The notes beneath the pieces were generated by a model, which saw nothing but the letters and a program-made list of their open reading frames with translations, was not told where the DNA came from and ran no database searches. A stretch of 27,140 bases of DNA, taken from contig AVPN01000799.1 of the NCBI GenBank assembly GCA_000695325.1, positions 1 to 27,140 of the forward strand. The letters are read 5' to 3'. This document shows positions 20,917 to 27,140 of this stretch, piece by piece. Made by a program: the position numbers and the translations under genes. Numbering within the stretch: position 1 is the stretch's first letter; the number at the start of each line of letters is the position of its first letter. Source of the DNA: Pleurobrachia bachei (Eukaryota; Ctenophora; Tentaculata; Cydippida; Pleurobrachiidae).

Positions 20917-21860
20917 CTGTTTAGTAGCCTAATTTTTGTTGACATTACATATATCTGCCTGTCTGTGCTTGAGATAGGATATTTTTAGCATGTTTAGAGT
21001 TCCGTCACCTGACACTGTGTGTCCATATATAAAACAATTCAAGTTTAGAGGTAGTGCATTGTCCGGAACAATAGAATGGCCGTGTTTAGGCGTCATACGC
21101 TTCACACATACAGTCTCTTATGTGTGTCTGTTCTTAAGTAGCTTCTTCGTCTCACCGTCAGCAATATGTGTGATGGTTTGTGGTGCATTTATGTACAGTG
21201 TATGCAATCAATGCCCCCACTATAATATTAGTCGACACTATACGTGAGTGTGCCGTTGATTAAAGTCCTTTGCACCGATATAATAATGTACGTGCTGCTG
21301 CAGTTGATTTACTTAGCAATATGAAATTTGTCACTTTCCCACTCTAGCTATTCAATAGCTAGAATCATCTATCCATCGCCTGTATGTCTCTCTCTCTCCC
21401 TTTTTCTCTTACAGGTGGTCACTTATGCCTTAGTAAGGCATATGCATTACCCATTCGGTCGAGGAATGAAAAAAGGTTATATGCGAGTCATATTCTTTCA
21501 TAACAGCCCGTTGTATGCTAGACATCTTATACTGATGAGAAAATTAGCTGAAAGCTTGATTGAATGATGAGAAAATGACATATTGATTAGGGGTAAGGAT
21601 GTAAAAAAATTGAGAGGTTGAGTGAGAAAAAACATGGAGCTATAAAATGTTTCCCTAGCCTTTTGCTCGATTGATTACATTGCATAGCTTTAATATACAC
21701 GTTGATGTCGAGCTTGATCGATAGACCTTCCCTCTCTATCTCTCTCTCTCTCCCTCTTTCTCTTATGATCGTAATGATCATTGACCGATCGCATGCTCGA
21801 TATATTATTTAATTTTTTAGATATCATGTAACCCTGCTTTTCGCCACGATTTGTGACATA
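20917..21860. other. 3' flank of gene B and promoter of gene C
   Basis: No supported gene. An ATTAAA hexamer at about 21258-21263 could be the poly(A) signal of gene B. Two similar CT-rich tracts (about 21385-21413 and 21733-21764, both of the form CTCTCTCTCTCCCT..TTCTCTTA) lie 350 bp apart. The palindrome ATGCCTTAGTAAGGCAT lies at about 21427-21443. An AT-rich TATATTATTT just before gene C (about 21801) is a possible core promoter. A hydrophobic open frame at 20990-21247 has no compatible splice join to gene B. Confidence 0.5.
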
Positions 21861-24800
21861 ATGTTCATTCGTAATATGTTCATTCTTGTGAATCTCTCAC
21901 TCTTATTTCTTGCCGCATCAGCAGTAGATGGTAAGGGAGCACAGTGTTTTTTGAATAAATCTTGACATTTTGTCTTTTTCAGGAACTAGCGCACCCATTG
22001 GGTGCGCCCCAAGTAAGGGCTTTTTGATAACCCACCCGGCTTCGCCGGGTGGTTCTTTTCGCCCCTTTCAACGCCAATAACACGGTTACCATGGCAACTG
22101 GAGTAATAACTATGGGCACTGAATTGTTGAAATTCATTCGAAAATATCAGCAAACTTCCAGTTCCACTGGAAGTTCAAAAGTGTGAGCAACAGCTTTACA
22201 GCTTTTTGCCTATAAAGTGTTTTATGAAGGAGCAGTCTGTCGCTTAGATACCGCCTAACGAACGACTTCGACGACGTTCATCTTCAACTTATAATAGAGA
22301 TTATAGGATTTTAATTAAACTTAATTAAACTTAATTAAGTTCCCAATCCAGGATCCATCGGACTGTACAGTTTATCTAATCAACCCAACCCCTTTCAGAT
22401 ATAGCAGTAACGAGCAAAGAGGTCAAGACTGGAACAGAAACCGTCCTAACCTGTACTGTATCCTCTACAACTGGCGTATTTACATTCGCTTGGAAAGATG
22501 CTGTAAGTCAAGTGCCGTTCCTTTTTCATAACTTTGATTGGGGGTCCTCCGATTTCAGATTCGAACGTCTTTCAAAAAACGTTGATATTGGGTGAAAAAT
22601 TCGTGAATCAAATATATTGAACGTTCTATTATAATAGTCCCCTCTCTTTCTCTGATCACTAATGCTTCTTCCTGTAGGGAGATTCAGCGGTTACCGCAGT
22701 GTCTGAAACAGAGGTGACGGAGGGTAGTATAAGTAGCCGTATAACGGTCACCCCTACAGCAGATACTACATACACGTGTACCGTTACTGATCCAGATAGT
22801 AACGCTGCAGACCCCGTCGTAGCGAACCTTAACGTCTTTAGTAAGTATCTTTAATAGCTGTTACAACGTTATCATTTAGTGTTTCCAGTAAGTTATGAAA
22901 TTAGAAGTGTCTTTTGTAAGTTATCATATCAGTTGGATTATTAATACGTTTCCAGTAAACTTCGTTAATTTCATTCTCTGTTCATTTTATCGGGTTGACT
23001 GTTTTCGGCATTTGTTTGTCTTGCACTTATGACGCATGTTACACACTCGTTAGAGCACTTATAGAGCCGTCGCCCCACCATGTACATGGTGTGATGTATA
23101 CAAACAACTGTCTCTGTTTGTTTTCATTTACATTTCGCACCTCTAACAGATCACCCACCCTATCAGCTGTTAGCGTACCTGATGTATCAGCAGCAAAAGG
23201 CAGTGACGGGGTTATAACCTGTACGGTGGGGGGAATCACCCAGGCGGTCACCATTGCATTTAGTGATGGAACTAAGACACTAACGACAGAGTCTGGAGTG
23301 GTTACTGTCGACCCGGGTACTTATGGAAATAATGGGCAAGTTGGGAAACTGACTATCCATACCGTACAAGAGAGTAAGACGTACTCCTGTATAGTTACCT
23401 CCGGGGAGTATCCTACTTCCGGGGCCATGACAACTACGGTTGATATGGAAGTTTTTGGTAAGTACAAAATATGGCTACTTTTGTGATTACACTTGTGAAC
23501 GCTACTCCATGATTGGGGGTGGTTCGATCATTATTATACACCAGCTGCATAAAAATCCAGAAACAAGATTACCAAATGAATCGTACAATTTGAAAAACGC
23601 TCCACGAGATTTCTGCCAGCTATAAGATATTCATATCCCACGTGTATTGCAGGCGTTGTTGCAAGCCCAACCTACACAGTGATCAAGGTGGGATCCAGTC
23701 AGGATATTGTTTGTGTTGCTACGGGCGACAGTGGGATATCCATCACATGGAAGAAAGGGGCAGATGATGTCTCCGGGTCCGCTACTCAGGATAATTATAA
23801 CAGCACTAGTGGAACTAGGACCAGTACCTTGTCTCTTAGCAACCAGCAGACTGGTGATGCGGCAAGTTACACCTGTAGTGTGACTGTCGATGGGACAGCT
23901 ACTACAGCTACTTCACAGGTTGATGTCGTAGGTGAGTAACTTGGTTACTATGGTTACCAGCGTAGATAAATCGGTTACCATGGTAACTGCACAGCTTCAA
24001 TTGTAACCACGTGACATAACTCCTGTATATTGTTCAGATGTGACACAATCAGCGGACGTAGGAACAACAGTAGGATCCTCCGCTGTGTTCAGTTGTGACT
24101 TCACTGTTCTCACCAAGGCAGTGGTCGTAGCGTGGTACAAGGAGGCCGGAGATACTGACACCCAAATAACTGACGGTAAGAATAAATCATCAATCTCATC
24201 ATCAGTTTTTTACTTTTTTCCGCTGTTATAAGTTTTTAGTGCCCACCAGAATAGAAGGTCCAACCAGATAATCTAACCATGACTGAGAGTGAGTCCAGTC
24301 AAGAATTTAGGAAATTTTCTCGCTTCTTTGTAACCAATTCCATTCCTCCTGCTAGGTGTTACAGGCCCAAGTGCTGGAAAAAGTGTGCTGACCCTAAGCT
24401 CAGTTACCTTTACCATGAGTGAGGGTCAGTACTACTGTAGCGTGGGGTACGATGAGATGGAGAGTGGCACCAAGACTTCATTTGTGGGTGACAATAGTGT
24501 ACTTTACGTTCGAGGTAAGATAGAGCAGAGATCATGTCAATATATTACATGACTGTTAAGTTGCGCTGATCTGGCTCACAGCTTGCGAGTTACAGCCCAA
24601 AAGTACGGACTTCGGAGAGTCTTTTGTGGGATAACCTATGCCCTAAAGTCAAGAGAGGGGCTTGTTGAAGATAGCCATTGATACTTTTTGAATTGGAAGG
24701 TGGCCATTGACCATTGTTCTCCTCCTCAGAACTAACCACGGCGCTAACTGATCCAACCTACATCAACACGGGGGAGAGCATTACACTGACATGTGAGTTG

Positions 24801-27140
24801 AGTGTGAAGAAGGTTGCTGAGATAAAATCCACCAAGTGGTACTTGGGATCCGATGAGTTGACTACTACCAGCGCCATCAATACCACATTTGCTGATGAGA
24901 AACAAACAACTATTTACACCGTAAGTGTGGGACCTTCTACAGCAATTATTCAATCATAAATCACTATATATTTCAACGCACGCTACAAACTATAGATCAC
25001 ACAATCGTTATAGCTTCAAGATGTTACAAAATACAAAACACTCATCTTCTATCTTTGCCTTGCTGCGCAGTCTGTCCATTCGCCGCTCGTAAGCGCTCGG
25101 ACAGCCTTGTGTCTAGGGTCACGTGACCTTCCCCTAACTGAACGTAGCGCGCGGGACCTGCTTGCAAACTTAATGGGGAGTGCCGAATGCTAACAACTAA
25201 ATCATGCGCGGTAGAACATCTAGACTCATGTCTGTCAGGCTCGCTAACACGAGCCCTTCGGGCTCGCGTTAGCTCGCACCGGGCCTTCGGCCCGGTGCGA
25301 GAGCTGACAGACGTGGAACATGTCAACTTCTATCTGTGTAGGATGCCAGTGTAGCTAAGACAGATGGTGGTGATTACAAGTGTGAATATGACTTTAATGT
25401 TGGCTCTGCAATCTCCTCTACTTCTACCGTGGGCATACAACGTAAGTTAGCAGTCCCACATGATTAAACCAAACCAAAAACCATGAGCTTAACCAGTTAA
25501 CAAAATCTTTCAAAACATAGAATTAATCGATATATTATGTAATAGAGAATTTAAAACTGTACGTAGTACTAAACAATGATTAACTTTCAGTGTTAACCGC
25601 TCTGGACGCTAGTTATGTCAACCCTGGGAGTCTGACTTGTAAATTTGAGGGAACTAACCAGGCAGCCCTAACCTGGTTCACCGCAACAGACACCCAGGTA
25701 AATAGTCAAGACAAATAGTCTCACAAAAGACTGCCCTAGTTTTGGAGAATGGTAAAACTAAGCCACCGATCATATAAATATAGTCGCAACAATAGGTATT
25801 ATTCAAAACACCCCATTTCGTAGGTCACAACAGGGGGAGACAGTCCTTACACTGTCGATGCTGGAACTTGGGGGAATAACGCAATCACCTCAACCCTCAC
25901 CATCGACCAAGCAAAAGCATCGGGAACTGTCAGCATCACTTGCGTCGTGTCCTTCACAGATGATACCTTGACTCACACACTAAAGACTTCCAGCTCCTTG
26001 CAGTTCATCGACTTTGGTAATAAGATAATATCTAACATATTATATATGTCTTTGGTAACAAGATATGGCTAGTTTTTGTACCTTAATCTGTGAAGAAATG
26101 CTAACAAAAATGGCTTCCTAATAGTTCTCCTAATAAGTCATAATTTACTCATCCTTCCCCGAAAAAAAACTTAACTTTTCCCCCAGATGTTGTTGCTGCG
26201 GACACAGAAGTTCTAACTGGAACAGAGGCGAAGCTGACATGTACAGCCAACGGTCTCCCCAGTGCAGGAACCTTCTCCTGGAAGGCTGCTGGATCAGATA
26301 CCGTTCTCAATGGTGTAACTGGAACTCTGGCCGGAGACGAGCAAAGCAATATCCTGACCGTATCCAACCCAACTGCCGACACTGCTTATACTTGTACCGT
26401 GACCAACACAGGAGTAGATAAAACAGACTCAGCTACTCTAGGAGTTTTCGGTAAGAACAAGTCACGCACCTAAATAACGTTTTCCGATGAAAGAAATTCC
26501 AAGACAATATACTGTATAGTCTTACTGGGGTCCTTAAAGATATATTTTTCAGCTCTAACGCAGCCGACTGATGCTGTAGCTAACGTTGGTTCTCCGGTAA
26601 CTCTAACGGCTGGAGTGACTGGAAACACCGGTACCCCGTCCTATCTTTGGTACAAGGAAGACACCCTTGTCTTCAATGACACCAAAAATGATGCTACCTC
26701 AAACTTCGTGATAGCCAGCGTGGTTGCCGATAGTGCTGGGGACTACCGGTGTGAGGTTACCATGGAAACAGCAGGTACTGAAACTGGACCCTACGAGAGT
26801 AACAACGCAACCATCTCAACAAGAGATGTGGCCACTTCCTTCGGAGCTACCACTGACACTACAGAAACAACTCAGGCCTTCACTTGTACTTATACAGGGG
26901 ACGATGATGTCAAATCAGTTGCCTGGAACAATCCTGCTGGAACAGTCACTGACACTTCTGCTGTAAGTCACTCTGAACCATTTAATCACTAATAAAGAAA
27001 ACAGCGATAATTAGATATCTAGCATCATTCGGTGAAAGACTATTATGATATACAACTCAAATCTCAGATTGTGACTGGAAGCTACGTCACTGCCAATAAG
27101 ACTGTACAGAGTGTCTACACTGCCTCAAGTCTGACAAAAA
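21861..27140 (+). CDS. Gene C: second multi-Ig secreted gene, partial (at least 9 Ig domains)
   Basis: ATG 21861 opens a signal-peptide exon (MFIRNMFILVNLSLLFLAAS) formed partly by a 15-nt duplication that gives two in-frame Met starts; the second, at 21876, is equally usable. Exons: 21861-21930, 22399-22502, 22678-22840, 23167-23457, 23653-23931, 24038-24175, 24356-24514, 24730-24920, 25342-25441, 25591-25697, 25824-26016, 26187-26450, 26553-26962, 27068-27140 (continues). All joins agree in phase and there are no frame breaks: about 847 residues so far, all Ig after the signal peptide. Ig units begin and end in phase 1, except that Ig8 and Ig9 share an exon. It is a paralogue of gene B in tandem, same strand, about 1 kb downstream. 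Whether it ends in a membrane anchor is not visible. Confidence 0.85.
21989..22054 (+). repeat. Paired GC-rich hairpins with 3-nt loops
   Basis: Hairpin 1: GCGCACCC (21989-21996), loop ATT, GGGTGCGC (22000-22007), 8 perfect pairs. Hairpin 2: CCACCCGGC (22032-22040), loop TTC, GCCGGGTGG (22044-22052), 9 pairs, extendable past a single bulged C. GGGC (22017-22020) and GCCC (22061-22064) can close a further stem around hairpin 2. Layout and sequence resemble the double-hairpin elements known from some organelle genomes, but this copy lies in a nuclear intron. Confidence 0.75.
22153..22175 (+). repeat. Perfect 10-bp hairpin with TCC loop
   Basis: AACTTCCAGT (22153-22162), TCC, ACTGGAAGTT (22166-22175). 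It lies 100 nt downstream of the paired hairpins in the same intron and has the same triloop design. Confidence 0.75.
22399..23457 (+). other. Gene C Ig1-Ig2
   Basis: Ig1: exons 22399-22502 and 22678-22840 (VLTCTVSST, FAWKDA, TYTCTVTD). Ig2: exon 23167-23457 (VITCTVGG ... KTYSCIVTS); its strand-C position reads VTIAFSDG, so the usual Trp is replaced by Phe. The Ig2 acceptor is CCCTATCAG at 23166. A nearby earlier AACAG (23150) would put the exon out of frame, so the distal site must be used. Confidence 0.8.
22841..23166 (+). other. Gene C intron between Ig1 and Ig2
   Basis: A 326-bp intron with repeated GTTTCCAGTAA words at its start (around 22880 and 22950) and a TGTACATGGTG-type near-palindrome at about 23080. 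Nothing else is recognised. Confidence 0.55.
23944..23987 (+). promoter_or_regulatory. Pair of X-box-like palindromes in a gene C intron
   Basis: GTTACTATGGTTAC (23944-23957) and GTTACCATGGTAAC (23974-23987, a perfect 14-bp palindrome), 30 bp apart centre to centre. Both fit the RFX X-box half-site pattern RTNRCC/GGYNAY in palindromic form. Relatives occur in other introns of genes B and C. Function is inference. Confidence 0.45.
25055..25326. mobile_element. 272-bp GC-rich MITE-like insertion with 9-bp target duplication
   Basis: The nonamer CTTCTATCT lies immediately before (25046-25054) and after (25327-25335) this block. The ends are imperfect inverted repeats: TTGCCTTGCTGCGCAGTCTGTC at the left, against TTGACATGTTCCACGTCTGTC as the reverse complement of the right, sharing about 15 positions with one gap. 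It has no coding capacity and is much richer in GC than the host intron. It contains the 12-bp palindrome GGTCACGTGACC (25117-25128) and a nested three-hairpin fold at its right end. A 9-bp duplication is typical of Mutator-like elements, but family assignment is inference. Confidence 0.65.
25227..25315 (+). repeat. Perfectly nested three-way-junction inverted repeat
   Basis: The outer stem pairs CATGTCTGTCAGGCTC (25227-25242) with GAGCTGACAGACGTG (25301-25315), leaving one bulged G and one wobble. Directly inside it, with no spacer, sit hairpin A (25243-25273: GCTAAC..GTTAGC outer, GAGCCC/GGGCTC inner, loop TTC, one A-C mismatch) and hairpin B (25274-25300: 12 perfect pairs, TCGCACCGGGCC against its complement, loop TTC). 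Nearly every base of an 89-nt stretch is paired. Confidence 0.85.
26187..27140 (+). other. Gene C Ig7-Ig9 (Ig9 cut by the window end)
   Basis: Ig7 (26187-26450) is close to gene C Ig1 (DVVAADTEVLTGTEAKLTC / DIAVTSKEVKTGTETVLTC; TADTAYTCTV / TADTTYTCTV), which suggests the array grew by repeating a six-domain unit. Ig8 and the first part of Ig9 share exon 26553-26962. In Ig8 the strand-B cysteine is absent (VTLTAGVTG), while the strand-F cysteine remains (GDYRCEV). Ig9 (QAFTCTYTG, VAWNNPAG) continues in exon 27068 and runs out of the window. Confidence 0.8.

Larger units (their letters stand above)
21931..22398 (+). other. Gene C intron 1 with hairpin cluster
   Basis: A 468-bp intron that begins AT-rich and then changes at about 21983 to a block rich in perfect short hairpins. 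It also holds a CCATGG palindrome (22085-22098) and, near its end, three tandem TTAATTAAAC units (about 22312-22341). The rest is unrecognised, non-coding sequence. Confidence 0.7.
24921..25341 (+). other. Gene C intron within Ig5, hosting a GC-rich insertion
   Basis: The first 125 bp are AT-rich like neighbouring introns; from 25055 to 25326 the sequence is an insertion described separately. The insertion ends about 15 nt before the 3' splice site (GTGTAG, 25341), and the right-hand target copy supplies the new polypyrimidine tract. Confidence 0.75.
23653..26016 (+). other. Gene C Ig3-Ig6, the block shared with gene B
   Basis: Ig3 is one exon (23653-23931); Ig4 is 24038-24175 and 24356-24514; Ig5 is 24730-24920 and 25342-25441; Ig6 is 25591-25697 and 25824-26016. 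They correspond in order to gene B Ig11-Ig14. The intron inside Ig4 is conserved between the genes (after DTQITDG, phase 1). The others differ: gene B Ig11 is split but gene C Ig3 is not; gene B Ig13 is split after VKW (phase 2) but gene C Ig5 later, after IYT (phase 0); gene B Ig14 is unsplit but gene C Ig6 is split after TDTQ (phase 0). Confidence 0.8.

Noticed and set aside
20990-21247. Hydrophobic 85-codon frame after gene B, considered as a membrane-anchor exon
   Set aside because: The preceding AG (20988) would need a phase-2 donor, but Ig19 ends in phase 1, and the phase-1 reading hits a stop quickly.
21587-21781. Minus-strand frame with repeated Arg/Glu residues
   Set aside because: It is a translation of the CT microsatellite.
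21989-22054. Bacterial-type terminator or contamination, because of the CCGGC-TTC-GCCGG hairpin
   Set aside because: It lies between two exons of an intact animal gene with consistent splice phases, and the surrounding sequence is intron-like.
25227-25315. tRNA or tRNA-derived SINE, because of the cloverleaf-like fold
   Set aside because: No A-box or B-box, no anticodon-arm sizes, and stems too long; the fold is a three-way junction.
25042-25326. Arginine-rich 94-codon minus-strand frame
   Set aside because: It is produced by the GC-rich inverted repeats of the insertion and has no features of a protein.

Overview
This is eukaryotic nuclear DNA from an animal, most likely a marine invertebrate. 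The genes are built of many short exons with GT..AG introns of roughly 80-470 bp. They encode secreted mosaics of animal extracellular modules: papain-type peptidase, ShKT, sushi/CCP, kringle, LDLa, GCC2/GCC3-type cysteine-rich and Ig domains. Abundant ShKT modules next to large Ig arrays fit a cnidarian or another early-branching marine animal best, but the sequence alone does not fix the phylum. No rRNA, tRNA or CRISPR was seen, and no retroviral or LTR-type sequence was recognised.

Layout. (1) 1-864, minus strand: the 5' part of a cysteine-rich secreted or receptor-like gene (signal-peptide-like start, CCP-like segment, LDLa at the window edge) that runs off the left end. (2) 865-2008: a divergent intergenic/promoter region with a purine/pyrimidine inverted repeat, a small MITE copy, a clear TATA box and a duplicated 17-mer. 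(3) 2009-6663, plus strand (gene A): 17 exons, 733 aa, frame intact throughout. Signal peptide, propeptide, C1A cysteine peptidase with complete Cys/His/Asn triad, three ShKT domains, sushi, kringle and a final ShKT-like domain. (4) 6664-8923: non-coding. (5) 8924-20916, plus strand (gene B): 32 predicted exons, about 2,070 aa. Signal peptide, GCC2/GCC3-like Cys-rich domain, sushi and about 19 Ig domains, with a stop after a short tail and no membrane segment. The frame is locally broken at three places. (6) 20917-21860: 3' flank and promoter of the next gene. (7) 21861-27140, plus strand (gene C): a second multi-Ig gene of at least 9 Ig domains, frame intact, running off the right end. Its Ig3-Ig6 correspond one for one to Ig11-Ig14 of gene B, so the two genes share a duplicated block.

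All genes appear to encode extracellular proteins from families used in recognition, matrix or defence, so the window reads as a cluster of secreted adhesion/recognition genes; a shared job is inference. Introns carry small non-autonomous elements: an approximately 80-bp CTGTCAG-ended family, one copy with a perfect 8-bp target duplication, and a 272-bp GC-rich insertion with a 9-bp duplication that contains an 80-nt perfectly nested three-way-junction fold. Several other perfect hairpins with 3-nt loops, and palindromes around CCATGG resembling RFX X-boxes, also lie in introns.
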